Source: Helianthus annuus | Lineage: Eukaryota; Streptophyta; Magnoliopsida; Asterales; Asteraceae | DNA: 64,000 bases | Assembly: GCF_002127325.2 (NCBI RefSeq) | Contig: NC_035436.2 | Location: forward strand, 21,608,883-21,672,882 | Reading direction: 5' to 3' | Shown: piece by piece, positions 36,624 to 48,420 of the stretch | Numbering within the stretch: the stretch's first letter is position 1 | Layout of the letters: the number at the start of each line of letters is the position of its first letter | Notes under the pieces: model-generated | What the model was told of the DNA's origin: nothing | Seen by the model: the letters and a program-made list of their open reading frames with translations, nothing else | Database searches by the model: none | Translations under genes and position numbers: made by a program

Positions 36624-37070
36624 TGTAGGATCGTTCGATTGATCCGAATTAGTCATTCAGAGAGGTTCTGATCTACTTCAGGTGCGGAAAACAAGAAATA
36701 GACTTAGAAATAGCTAATTCTTCACTTTAACTACTGATTTGATTAATCTGACAGCGATTACAATCAGTCTTCACACCGGCAGCACTTCGGTATGGAATAC
36801 AAGGACTAACTACATGATTTTGCTCTAAGTGACCTATTTATAGGCACTTGATTCCGCTCAGAATGATACAATCACATTTCAGGCGGAATTAGAACTTCGT
36901 GATTCCGCTCGAAAGTGTCAACATGACATTTCAGGCGGAATCAGCCTCTAGAGCAAAATCAGCTTGTTAAACACTTAAACTCTCCCATTTTCTCGATCTA
37001 CGCATCCTGATCTATACAATCTAGTCTAAGACTCGATACAAAACAAAGTCGACAGATGTATGCACCAATA
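36624..37070 (-). repeat. Element E 3' LTR
   Basis: 447 bp. Ends ...GCACCAATA where the other LTR has ACA. Contains TATTTATA at 36835-36842, a minus-strand TATA box (TATAAATA), and direct and inverted copies of the GGCGGAAT / ATTCCGC motif that also fills the leader. Confidence 0.9.
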
Positions 37071-37085
37071 GACTCCCCCTCAGAT
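37071..37085 (-). other. Polypurine tract of element E
   Basis: GACTCCCCCTCAGAT on the plus strand is TGAGGGGGAGTC on the minus strand, directly abutting the 3' LTR. It confirms the minus-strand orientation. Confidence 0.8.
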
Positions 37086-39256
37086 GTTGACGAGTATGTG
37101 TCGAGTCTGATTGTGACATGTCTTCGCACCTTCAGTCTTGATCAGTCTCTGGGCTTCATTCTCTATCTCTAACAGCAACAACAGACTCCCCTTAACAATG
37201 TGCTGGCATTCCTTTGGTTCTTCAGCATTATCTGCTTCAGGATCGTTGTCTTGCTTTCAAAGTTCCATGATCGTTATCCTGGCTCAAGATTTGTCCTCAG
37301 AATCGATGGCCTAGCTCATGCTCTGTTCACAAAATCCTCAGGTATCGAAACCTGGCTCTCTAACACATAAGCTTCTCATGATCGATCAGCCTGGCTCAGA
37401 CTAGCCTGCATAATCTCTACCTCACAGTAAATTTCTCACATTTAAACATTTCAAATATGGAGACATGCACTAATACTAACTCTCCCTCAGATCGAATCAA
37501 TACAAGATTCGACCCCGCATTCGGATTTTTTAAGTTATGCTTTTTTCGTGAAGCCAACAGAATTTTGATGAACCAATTGTAAGATTATATTTTGAAAACA
37601 TTTGATTTCAAACTCAGACTCCCCCTCACCACATGGTCATCATGTCTAGCACTTGGAATTTTGAAAATCAGCTTTTCAATATCAGTTGTCGAAAATCTTT
37701 TTGACTTTTCAAAATTTATGCTAAAACACACTGAAAATCTTTTTGGATTTTGAGATATGAGAAATAAAATGCAGTAAAGTAATATTTACAAACAATATTT
37801 TTGTGAGTTTGTGTAAGAGGATCATATCAGTTTTTGAGACAAGTAACCAACACCGTTAAGCTTGATTTCATTTTAAGCTTTAAACAATTCACCTAGATTG
37901 TCAGTATATTTGTCCACTTAAATTTTCACACAAAGTTCAATTGATTCGAGATACGTTATTAATGTCTTAAGCACTTGAACTTATCCGTGTGTCCCACTAC
38001 ATGTATATACTCCTGTATCCATATCCCAATATTCAGTCTGACAGGTGAGTATACCTAGATGATATCTGTAAAGGGGTTAGATGCGAGGGCCGTGAGAGCT
38101 CAGGTCGATACTTCCGTATACGCAGAGAGATGACGACTTCGACTTTTCGGTGTGTCCCCTTTAGATGATCTTTTATTACAACAACAGTGACTATCAATTC
38201 TTTTGTTTCATCAACTTGCTGAGGGCGATGCTATGTTTCAAGCATTTGCGGAAAGTATTATACGGGGACTAGGTCAGTATTTCCATACAGTAGAAGTCCC
38301 AGGATAATACCCAAGATATTATTAAGCATAAATACCTAGTATCTCTGAAAGAGGGACCTTTCAAACAAGATTTCGGGGGTTACCCATATATCCAAGAAGT
38401 TGTTCCCCACGAGCTAAGCAAGTTTGAATTTTTAGGTTTATATCTCGTCACAATCTACTAAATGTGCAAAAACCTACTGGCATATCCGCATTGAGATTGT
38501 TTATCACATCTTATCTTTACATTTCTTTAGCATGTTGTGACGGTCCACTGATGTACTATCATTTCCTTTATAAAACAAAACTCATTTTTGATTTTATCAT
38601 GTTTTTGGTTTTTTTTTTCAAATTTTCTAATGTTTTTGGATTTTCTGAAAATTTTCTACTCCCCCTAAAATGCAAACACATTAAAGAAAAATTGAAAACA
38701 ACTAAGCTCTCGACCCAATTGTAAACACAAAATGTAAAACAAACTTTACAGAAATATGACAACTGACATCGAATAGCATCAAATCGGCATTCACTTGGTA
38801 AAAACAATCCGAACTCCCCATTTCAACAAACCATTTTCTCATTTAGATTTCAAAACACTTAAGTTTGTTTTAATCAAAATGATTTTTCCGGAAAATGAAT
38901 TTGTTTTTACCACTTGTAGGTTAGGGTTCATCATCTTGTCTTTTACCCATATGTAGTAAATCAAGTACAACTTAGTGTCCCCGATTTACCATTTGAAATT
39001 AAGCAACCTCTGTACCAATTGTAAAAACACAAACAATACCAATTATAGGAATATCACATCTACATAAACCAATTCTAAGATCGAAGATGCCGATTCCTGC
39101 TTCGCACTTACCCACCTGGAAGCTCCGGCGTAGTCCTTCAACCTGTAAAAATTTAAACAATTTTAAAAACTTTCATACAAACTCATTAAAACATGAATGA
39201 TGCCGATTCCTGATCCACGATTACAAACTTGGGATCTCCGGCATAGTCCTAAGACT
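37086..39256 (-). other. Element E non-coding 3' region (pol missing)
   Basis: About 2.2 kb where pol would be expected. No integrase, RT or RNase H motif on either strand. It includes two diverged copies of a block of about 60 bp (39086-39145 and 39199-39250), both with GATGCCGATTCCTG and CTCCGGC-TAGTCCT. Repeated CAGGATCGTTGTC/CTGGCTCA phrases occur in 37200-37420. Confidence 0.6.
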
Positions 39257-42200
39257 TTAAGGGAAAAGAATTTCCACCCAAGTCTTTTCAGACTTAAGGG
39301 TTTTCAATTCTTGCTCAGTAGGGTTATAAGTTGCATTTTTAGTTGCATAAAAGTATTTAACCCCTTTTGCTTTCCCATTAAGTATTTTCCCAAAAATTTT
39401 CTTAACATTCCCATTGAATGTTTTCTCGACATCAAACTCAGTTTTCTCGGAGTAAAACTGATCCAAGATCTCAACCTTACCAACTTTCTGTTTAAATTTC
39501 AGTGATGGAAAATCATCATCATTTACTGAATTTTTTACCTCAACCTGTGGCTCTTCTGGCTTTGTGGAACCAGATTCATTGCCAACTTTCTCATCAACCT
39601 TTTTAACAACCCACACTTGGTTGTCTTTTGCTTTCTTTTTGTAAAAATTTTTCTTTGAACACTCACCAACTTCATAAGTAGAATTTTCAAAAATTTTGAA
39701 TTTTTTAGTTTGTGGTTCAACATCAACAACTTTTTCTTTTAGTTTATCAGAAACTCCCTGTTTTGTCTTGATATTATTTGGACAATTCCATGCAATGTGA
39801 TCAGCTTCATTGCACTTGAAACAGGTCCGAGTCTCTTTAGGATGATACACTCCAGTTCCATTCGTCTTCTTTTCAGCAAGAAACTCCAGGTTTGATTGTC
39901 TCCAGAACGGTTTCTTCTGTTCATCTTCAGCACTTCCACCTGAAACGAATTCTGTTTTTGTTTTATAATTTTTCTCATTTTTGTAATTTTCTGGTGGAAC
40001 GAAACCTAAACCTTTCTTTTTGAGCTTACCGTTATGGTTTGGTTTCTTTTGAAAACCAGAACCAGAACTGTAACCCTTTTTTTTGTTTAAACGTTGTTGA
40101 ACTCTTGAAGTGTATTTTTTAGGTTTTCCAGTAAGATTTAAATCTTTTATTTCAGAAATGTTAAATTCTGTCATTTTGAAAACCTTTTTGATCATGTCAA
40201 AACGAACACTTCTTATTGGAAACTCTTTGTCAGAGTATAATTTATCAGAATCATTTAAAGTGTATGCTACTTCAAATGTTTCATCATCCAAATTCGCTTT
40301 AGATAACAAAAACTCTTTACTATAAGACTGTTTAACCGACGATTTTGGACTGTTGACTGATGAACTTGACCCTCCAGACTCAGATTTTGACTCAGACTCC
40401 TCATCAGTATCCAACACCTGATCGACCACCTTTTTGATTAACTCAGACTCATGATCAGTGTCAGACGATGTGAAAGTGACGTCAATATTTTCTGGTAATT
40501 CATCAGTTGTGTCTGTTTTTAGCTTTATATTGACTGCTTTTTCAAGTTGCTCCTCGTTTGGTTTTCTAGGAGAATATCCTTCCCAAATTGGAGGCGGACA
40601 CTTGTTATAGCTAACAGTCGGTTTCTTACCAGTATCTTTTTTCTTTTGGCTTGTCATCCTTAAATGATTCGAAACCTGCAACAGTTGGATATATTCGATC
40701 AATGAGATAATCAGAACTAGAAAACGTCTAATTCTCTCATTCTCAATTTTTATAGTTTCCAACTCTTGCTTCCATTTAGCACTCTCCTCGATGTAGAAAT
40801 TGATAGCTTTCTGCTTCGACATCATCACAGCATTCATCATTGTCAAAGCATTCTCTCTTTCTGTGTTTGTCTTTTGAAGACCAGTTACTGTTCTGTTCAA
40901 GACATCATAAGATTCTTTCACATAGTTGAGATTGAACAGCAACTGCTCCTTTTTCTCAAACTCAGCCAGCTTTTCGTCTTTGTTTGCATATTCTTTGCAA
41001 GGTTCAAGACACTTTGAACATGGCTTGACAACTTCAACAATCTTTTCTACTTCTATAATTTTTTCTACCTCGATCACTCTCTCATCTTCAATCACCTTTT
41101 CTTTTTCTTTCACTTGCTCAGTCTCAACCATCTCCTCAGCAACACTTACAACATTCTCATTCTGAACAACACTTTCAACTTTCATTTCTTGTTGTTCTTT
41201 TGCAGCTCGTTTTTCTTTCAGTTTCTCCAGGCGTTCTGCAAAATAAAAATGAAAACTTTCAGGAGACAAATGAGATTTTGCAATGTTAATATGTTTTTCT
41301 TCCTCATCGTCACTACTGCTATTATCAGTTGGTGACTGATCAAACTCTACAGATTTTTCAGAACTAGCATCCGATGAACCAGAATCAGATGGTGTTTGAT
41401 CAAAAACAATTTCTTTTTCTGAACTGTCATCTGAGCTTTGTGAACTTTCATCTGCACTCTGTGAGCTTTCATCAGATGCAACAGACTTTACAGTTTCACC
41501 AATAGATTTCATCCATGCGGTAAACATATCAGGTTCTTTCACAATCTTTGAAATGAATGATTTCAATTCTCCCTTTTCATCAATAAACATATCCCAGCTA
41601 AAGCCTTCAGGTAGCCTTTCATCATCTTGATCGACTAAACATGCTTTGCTTTCAGGTGATATGTAATTGTTCCAGTTAAAATCCCCAAACACGCTCTTTT
41701 TGAATCTTCGATTCTTCTACCATGAGCCACATGCGGTTCTTGCTGTTGCTGTTGACCAACTTGCTGATAAATGGCTTTCAGGTAGTAATCGTCTTTTCCA
41801 AACGGATTCTGAGCTCCACTAGCTTCCTTATTCTTGCATTCTCTTTTGAAATGGCCTTTCTCCCTACATCGAAAACAAATAACTTTAGATTTATCAAAAC
41901 CTAAAGTAGATACATGTGCATCAAGAAAGTCATTTCTCCCAGTAATAAGCTTGAACTTTTCAGCTCGTCTAAGAACACTAGCTAGACACCACTTAATATC
42001 CATCAGTTCCATCTCTTGGGCGTCTATCTGATCGTAATCCTCCTTTGTGAGCATAGGATTCCCGATGCTCCCAGCCACTAAACCTTCATAAGATAGCAAC
42101 ACTGAACCAAGTAGCGCCATGTGATCTTTCGCAACCTCTTCAGAAAAAATTTGATCGTCTGGAAGATTTAACACGATGTTGCACTGAATCACATAACCAT

Positions 42201-43142
42201 TTCCAGTTTTCGTGCTCTGAGAATGAAAGCTTGTAGTTGACTCTCTTGGATTAACACTCGAAAATGAAGAGAATCCATTGCTTTTGTTTGAACTTTGATC
42301 AGCTTTTTCCGTTGAATCCCCAGCACTAAAAGTAGTTTGTATTTTCGGGCTTCTTTCAGCTTCCGGAACACTACCTTTGTAGTACATCTTTACATCTTGT
42401 TGACCACTTGGACTGTTCATCATCGCGATCTTTTGCTGTTCCAAATCCTGACTTTCAATCTTTTCAATAAACTGAGAAATCGTTATTCCATCATAAACCC
42501 CGGTATTTTTCAGAATCATCAAGTAAGTTCCCCACTCTTTCTGCGGTAACGCATCAGCTAACTTGTCTACCCACTCTTCACGATCTTTTTTTATACTAAG
42601 CATCGACATGGATCGCACTAAGTGGCAGTATCGTTCGATCAGCTTCTTCGTATCTTCTCCCGGTAAACTACTGAACAGATCAAACTCTTTCTTGAGCAAC
42701 GCCTTCTTGCTCTTAATCATGTTCTCACTTCCCTCAAACTTCACACGTAGAGCATCCCAGATTGACTTTAATGTTTTATCATGCTGTACAGCTGTAGTAA
42801 CACAAAGATGTCTTCTTTGATGGCTTGTTGAAGCAAATTTATCATCATCTTTTCAGCACGATACATATCTCGTTCTTGATCACTAAACTCAGAAATTGTT
42901 TTCACAACTTGTAACTCAGTTCGTGGCAAAACATATTTCTTCAGAATACATTCCCATGACCTAAGATGGTTTGCCTGAACCCAGTTTTCGAATCTGTCTT
43001 TCCACCCGTAGTACTCTTCGATACTCATCAGTTTCGGGGGCTTTTGTAACGTTCCGGTCTCGTTTTCCAAGTTCATGTTCTGAGCAATGGAAGCCGGAGT
43101 ACTCGGAGATGAAGCGAACGCATTATAGAACTCTTCACTCAT
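39257..43142 (-). pseudogene. Element E gag-type protein, two zinc knuckles, frameshifted twice
   Basis: Starts at ATG 43142 (MSEEFYNAFA). Piece 1 runs to about 42790 and holds the N-terminal copia gag region (YYGWKDRFENWV). A small insertion near 42790 (CAGCTGTACAG) shifts the frame. Piece 2 (to about 41700) holds the capsid-like region and CCHC knuckle CFRCREKGHFKREC at 41836-41877. A frameshift in an A run near 41705 leads to piece 3 (to 39257): an acidic Ser/Asp/Glu region, a Lys/Glu-rich coil near 41200-40950 and a second knuckle CFKCNEADHIAWNC at 39782-39823. The 811-codon third piece has no ATG of its own. About 1,300 residues in all, unusually long for a copia gag; it ends with no pol. 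Confidence 0.8.
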
Positions 43143-43687
43143 GATGACGTATCACGTTTTTCAACAAACAATAGCTTTCGAGCGGAATTAACCAAAATTC
43201 AGTTTGGAGCGAAATAGTAAACCAGCCTCTGGAGCGAAATCACTAAGTGTAGTTTGGAGCGAAATCCCAATTCACTGGAGCGAAATCAAACACTTGTAAC
43301 TCTGGAGCGAAATCACTAGTATAACTCTCAAGCAAAATCAGTAGTTAGGCAATCTGAAGCGGAATTAGTATGGACTTTGGAGCGAAATCAACCCCAATTT
43401 GGAGCGAAACCTCAGAAATTGTATTCTGGAGCGGAATCTACACAATATCTCGAGCGAAATCAAAGAATGTCCAGTTCGAGTGGAATCAGTTCGCGGGTCC
43501 ATTTTGTCTATTTTTACTTTGAATTTAGGTCTCAAACTTTTAGGGATTTGTTAATAGTCACTTATACACAGTCTGTGAAAAATTGAATAAGTTTTGACCG
43601 TTAAATCTTGTTCTGATGAAGAAAGAAGGTGTAGAAGTAAGAAATTTTGATGAAATCCAGCTAATCTCTGCAGAACTCCTCCTCCTG
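43143..43687 (-). promoter_or_regulatory. Element E leader with 13-copy GAGCGRAATC array
   Basis: Thirteen copies of a ten-base motif (consensus GAGCGAAATC or GAGCGGAATC on the plus strand) start at 43180, 43207, 43232, 43257, 43278, 43305, 43330, 43357, 43380, 43402, 43429, 43452 and 43478. Spacing is 21-27 bases, mean near 25. Between copies the sequence is unrelated. On the element's sense strand it reads GATTTCGCTC. It lies between the primer-binding site and gag, where packaging signals usually sit. Confidence 0.8.
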
Positions 43688-43700
43688 AGCTCTGATACCA
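43688..43700 (-). other. Primer-binding site of element E
   Basis: Plus-strand AGCTCTGATACCA is the complement of TGGTATCAGAGCT, the initiator-Met tRNA site, two bases from the 5' LTR. Confidence 0.9.
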
Positions 43701-43702
43701 CT

Positions 43703-44149
43703 TGTAGGATCGTTCGGCTGATCCAAATGAGTCGTTCAGAGAGGTTCTGATCTATTTCAGGTGCGGAAAACAAGAAATAGACTTAGAAACAACTAATTCT
43801 TCACTTTAACTACTGATTTGATTAATCTGACAGCGATTACAATCAGTCTTCACACCGGCAGCACTTCGGTATGGAATACAAGGACTAACTACATGATTTC
43901 GCTCCAAGTGACCTATTTATAGGCACTTGATTCCGCTCAGAACGATACAATCACATTTCGGGCGGAATTAGAACTTCGTGATTCCGCTCGAAAGTGTCAA
44001 CATAACATTTTAGGCGGAATCAGCCTCTGGAGCGAAATCAGCTTGTTAAACACTTAAACTCTCCTATTTTCTCGTTCTACGTGTCCTGATTTATACAATC
44101 TAGTCTAAGATTCGATACAAGACGAAGTCGACAGATGTATGCACCAACA
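43703..44149 (-). repeat. Element E 5' LTR
   Basis: 447 bp, TGTAGGATCG to CACCAACA on the plus strand. TATA box on the minus strand at 43914-43921. Followed by the right CTTTT duplication. Confidence 0.9.
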
Positions 44150-44154
44150 CTTTT

Positions 44155-44955
44155 AACTTGTTTTCCCTTATATGGGCTTGGGGTACGGTATTTATAAATA
44201 CCGCTTGGTTGGGTATTGAATTTTTAATCGAATAATGGTTAAATCATTGAGATAACCCGTTTAATCTGTTTTGTTTGTTTTAAGCCTTTGGGGGGTTATT
44301 GACCATGTCCTGGATATCCTCGGCTCATTCATTGAAATGGCCACGACTTAAGCATGGGGTGTAGGCATACACCTGCCGGTGCGTATGTAAAAAGATATAA
44401 CTGCTGGTTGAGAATAACTCGCCGAGGGACTATATTATGTGGTGTGTCTATTAATCTTTAACCCGGTATTTCTAACCCGGGCTACTGAACGTATAAAAAA
44501 CATATAATTCTTTTACAAGATTATTTTTAAATAATTATCCCAAGTTATAAAAGAATATTTGTTCCTTCTGCATTTAAATCAATTTTCTTAAACACTTTTC
44601 AAAAGAGTCGGTTAATTGCATTTACCAGTGTAAACTGACGTATTTTCCAAAAAGGTTAAGTGCAAGTACTAAGCGAAATGGGCTGGCTACTCCTAGTATC
44701 AAATAAAGAGTCTTGCAAGCTTTTTATGCTTAAATCTGTTGAACAATATTTCTTTTTATCTTTGCTCCGCCTGTGGATCTTTTTACAACCCGTTGTGTAA
44801 TACTTTATGTTACTTTCAAATCGGTTTGTAATATTATTACTTTTAGATTTCCGTTGTGCATTGAACTGTGATAGATTGACTATGATGATATCAACTACTT
44901 CACGATACTCTCCACCGGGCGCACCGGTAATACGTGGAAATATCGGGGTGTGACA
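44155..44955 (+). repeat. Element D 5' LTR, right part
   Basis: 801 bp completing the 5' LTR after the E insertion, ending GGTGTGACA. No copy of this part is seen in the 3' LTR because that LTR is cut earlier. Confidence 0.8.
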
Positions 44956-44958
44956 GGT

Positions 44959-44971
44959 TGGTATTAGAGCC
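44959..44971 (+). other. Primer-binding site of element D
   Basis: TGGTATTAGAGCC, one mismatch (C to T) from the initiator-Met tRNA complement, three bases after the LTR end. Confidence 0.85.
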
Positions 44972-45143
44972 AACATTGAGTGAATTAAACACTAGCCTTT
45001 TGTGTTTAATCTCAATGACACAGTTTCACATTCCTTGACTTCCGAGTCTAGGCAAAGGACTTAGGACTAATCCTAATCTTTTATTTTGTCCTTTATTGTT
45101 TTCCTTTGTTGTTTCTTTTGTTTGTTTTGACAGGAACAATAGA

Positions 45144-46344
45144 ATGCCGCCGCGTATCAGAGGAAGAAGTAGAGGCGGAAAAGCCCCAGTTTTTACGAGT
45201 CATGACCACGTGGCCGGACCATCACACCGGCGAACTCCTTCAGTAACCATGAGCACTAGTCCTCAAGAAGACTGGAGGACCTACTTAGAGCCTGCAAGGC
45301 GTTCTGTCTCGCTTAGCTCCTCACCTTCATACCACGATTCTTTCGGGCTCCATCAAGGAAACGAGTCCGACCATTCATGCCATTCCTACTTGCCGTTGCA
45401 GCGGTCGAGTTTTCACCGTGCCTTTCAGGACCCGACCCCATACTTCTAGAGCCGGTTCAATCCGGTAAACCAGGTTCAAGAACCAGAGGGTCCAAACCCT
45501 CTGGGACCCACTGACCATTATCATGAGATGCAGGATATGGAGATGGATGATGACCCCGATCCTGCCGAGCCGCCAACTGGGACGCCCACGCATCCCATAG
45601 AGATTTCAGATGGATCGTTTTTTCACGGTTCGCCATACAGGGGTCTAGAAAGCTTCGCAGAAAGGTGGGCTAATACCCCTGGGAGTTCACTCCACCGTTC
45701 AACCCACCTCAATAGCAGTAGAAGGATCCCTCTGAGGATTCGCGTTTCCAGGTGGTTACACCACCGCCACCGCCGCCGCCAGAGCAGCAACCGCCTCCGG
45801 AGCCACCGAGGCGAAGGAGATCAAGAGCACGGATGTCCGTGCGAGGGGATTCCACTTCAGCACCCCTCAACACTCTAGTGGCAGTCACTACCCGCCACTG
45901 TATGAAGACCCGCAGATGGGTGGGCCTTCAAATCCAGTTTCAGAGGTCGACTCTCCGCTAGTCGCACCACCACCAGCACCACAAATGGGTTTTGATAACC
46001 CAATTCCTTCATATGCCAGTGCAGCAACGTATAACCCTTTTGAGCAGCCAACCTATTCTGGCTACAACTACTACAATGCCCCTGATGTTGACTCGTGTCT
46101 TGTAGCGGCAAACTACAATGCTCTTTATCCTGAAGGGCCCTACGCAGCCTCCTACCAGACTGGATACCCAGCTTATGGGTATCAATACCCACCACCTCCT
46201 CAACCTTTACAGCAGCAGCAGTAGGAGATCCTTCAAAGGTTGAACCAGGTGAAACGGGATGTTCAGGTGGAGCGTAGAAGCCGTCGGGGTCTACTTAAGG
46301 GTTTGGCTGATTTAATCAAGGGGAAGAACAGAAAGGATTATTGA
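45144..46344 (+). pseudogene. Element D ORF1: extra protein ahead of gag, broken
   Basis: Begins at ATG 45144 (MPPRIRGRSRGGK, basic). A stop at 45447-45449 is followed by the same frame (acidic MDDDPD region, then Pro-rich). Frameshifts near 45690 and 45880 lead into an Asn/Tyr/Pro-rich part and a Gln run, one more stop (46222-46224), and a charged C-terminus ending KGLADLIKGKNRKDY at 46344. No known domain, and no zinc knuckle. It is separated from gag by about 840 non-coding bases. I recall similar proteins from chromoviruses of Asteraceae, but the role is unknown to me. Confidence 0.6.
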
Positions 46345-47187
46345 AGTCCTTATTTTTTTGTTTTGTATTTTTAATTTTCAATTAAGTCCCTGTGTGGACA
46401 TTTATTTATGTACCTAGTCCCTGCGAGGACTTGTATTTTCATTTTAGCCCCTGCGTGGGCAAGTTATTTATGTAAAAGTCCCGTTTAGGGCATCTATGTA
46501 CTTCTTCTAAATGTAATAGAATGTTTTAGTTTTAAAATTTCATTTGTCATTATATGCATGAATATAATATATGAAATAAATCAAAATATCATTCCTTTTG
46601 TAATTAATCTGCCATTATATATTAAACAAAATCTTAAAGGTAAAAACCTAGCCTATGTGTCATTATAAGACAGGGCCATGATGGTAGTCCCTTATTAAGA
46701 TTCAAATCCTTGTTAACATCTAAAAACATGTTAACACTCCTATCAAATGTGATTCAATAAAATCACATAAGTCATCCTTATATTGGATTCTTACAATTCC
46801 TTTTCTCTATTTATTATTTAAATATCCATTAGTGATGAAGTGCCTACGGGCCATATTTATTGTCCTTTGAGACAAAAGACAGTTGTAGTCTACTACTCCC
46901 TGTCAAGAAAAGGTGATGAACTATATTAAAGCCTTAATGCCTCGATCCTATAAGATCATGGCCTATAATTTAAGATTGTCCTTATGACTGGGCCTTTTGT
47001 GCCACTCTAATATTTTAATGAATTATAACTAAGGATTAATTATAATAAAAAAATCCTGAATATATGTGACTCACGAAATAACCAATATGGTTTATTGATA
47101 CCATGGTTAATAAATCATCAAGATGACAATTCTGTTATAGACTTCTAAATAAATTATTGTCATAATTTTATGTAGCAATCAAGCTAC
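46345..47187 (+). other. Element D spacer between ORF1 and gag
   Basis: AT-rich, non-coding, about 840 bp. Its start holds a regular array of four short hairpins (46386-46491). The rest shows no ORF or repeat I can support. It could be an intron or a leader for separate expression of gag, but no convincing splice signals were found by eye. Confidence 0.5.
46386..46491 (+). repeat. Four-hairpin array, period about 31 bp
   Basis: Four units at 46386, 46417, 46447 and 46478. Each can form a 4-bp stem with a 6-base loop starting with C: GTCC-CTGTGT-GGAC, GTCC-CTGCGA-GGAC, GCCC-CTGCGT-GGGC, GTCC-CGTTTA-GGGC. The second pair is U-A, U-A, C-G and U-G across units, so pairing is kept while the bases change. 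Confidence 0.65.
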
Positions 47188-48420
47188 ATGGTAGAATTAG
47201 AAGAAATCAACAGTCACCCGAGGGAGAATCATGATACTACGAGAATCAACGTAACTGGTGCGGAACTTCAAGCATTGATTGACAATGCTGTTACTAAAGC
47301 CGTGGACAGGCAGTTTAGAGAATCAAGTGGTACTCGGAGCAAGACCCAATCTGTACCTCATTCAAAACTACCCTCCAAGACTCATACAACTCACAAGCGA
47401 GATTCTCATCATTCATCAACACCAGAGAAGTGTTCCGTCTAGACAGGTTGTGCTCACTCAAGAGCCACGTGCTAAACCTGTTCATATAAGTAATACGTCT
47501 CCTGCAAGCCTAGAGACTTCACAGGGGAGAAAGGAGCCATTGATTGCATGACTTGGCTAGATGAGATGGATACAGTGGTTGATATTAGTGGTTGTGCTGA
47601 GCAAGATATTGTGAAGTTTGTGCCACAATCGTTTAAAGGAGAAGCTCTAGCTTGGTGGAGGTCATTTATCCAAGCTACAGGAAAAATCCCGTTGTACAAC
47701 TTGACATGGGATCAGTTTGTTACTTTAATCAAAGAAAATTTCTGTCCTCAACACGAAGTTGAGAAGATTGAGACTGACTTCTTGACCTTGGTCATGAAGA
47801 ACTTAGACTGTCAGGCATATCTTACGAGCTTCAACACTATGTCACGATTGGTTCCATACTTGGTCACACCGGAACCAAAACGCATAGCTCGTTTTATTGG
47901 AGGTTTACCTCCAGAAATTAAGGCAAGTGTGAAAGCATCAAGAGCTACTACCTTTAGGTCAGTAGCTGATTTGTCATTATCTCTTACTCTCGATGCGGTC
48001 AGGCAGAGATCGCTTAGGAATTCCGATGAGGGAAAAAGGAAACGCGAGGATGAGAACTCACACTGTTCTGATAAGAAACATAAAGGGAACTCAGATCATA
48101 AGAAGGATCCTGGGTTTAAAAAGGATAATCAGGAGTCGGGTGAGAAACCCAAATGCAAGACCTACAAGAAGCGCCATCTAGGAAAGTACAGATTTGAGTC
48201 AAAATCCCAATCGCAGCCCAGAGCTTGTGGGATCTGCAAATCAAGCGAGCATAAAACACTGGATTGTAAGAAGATAAAGGATGCGACTTGTTACAACTGT
48301 AACGAGAAGGGGCATATCAAGTCCAACTGCCCAAAGTATGCAAAGAAACCTGAAGAAGGTAAGAAGACCAATGCTCGGGTCTTTCAAATGAATGCACAAG
48401 AAGCGATTCAGAACGACAAT
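47188..48420 (+). pseudogene. Element D gag, broken
   Basis: Starts at ATG 47188 (MVELEEINSH). Two frameshifts, before 47440 and near 47500, separate the N-terminus from the core, which runs open from about 47500 onward. Core motifs: MTWLDEMDTVVDISGC, GEALAWWRSFIQ, LTWDQFVTLIKENFCP. Two CCHC knuckles follow: CGICKSSEHKTLDC (from 48226) and CYNCNEKGHIKSNC (from 48289). Gag makes the particle and binds genomic RNA. It reads straight on into protease with no stop, as in a gag-pol fusion. Confidence 0.85.

Larger units (their letters stand above)
36624..44149 (-). mobile_element. Element E: copia-like, gag-only, inserted in D 5' LTR
   Basis: 7.5 kb, minus strand. 5' LTR 43703-44149, primer-binding site 43688-43700, leader with a 13-copy motif array, gag-type ORF (broken twice) 43142-39257, non-coding 37071-39256, purine tract 37071-37085, 3' LTR 36624-37070. 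There is no protease, integrase, RT or RNase H, so it depends on another element for these. LTRs differ at about 25 of 447 positions by eye. A second copy begins at 63297. Confidence 0.85.

Noticed and set aside
43180..43487. CRISPR-like look of evenly spaced short repeats
   Set aside because: Repeat is only ten bases, spacers about 15, in a plant retroelement leader with no cas genes; not a CRISPR array.
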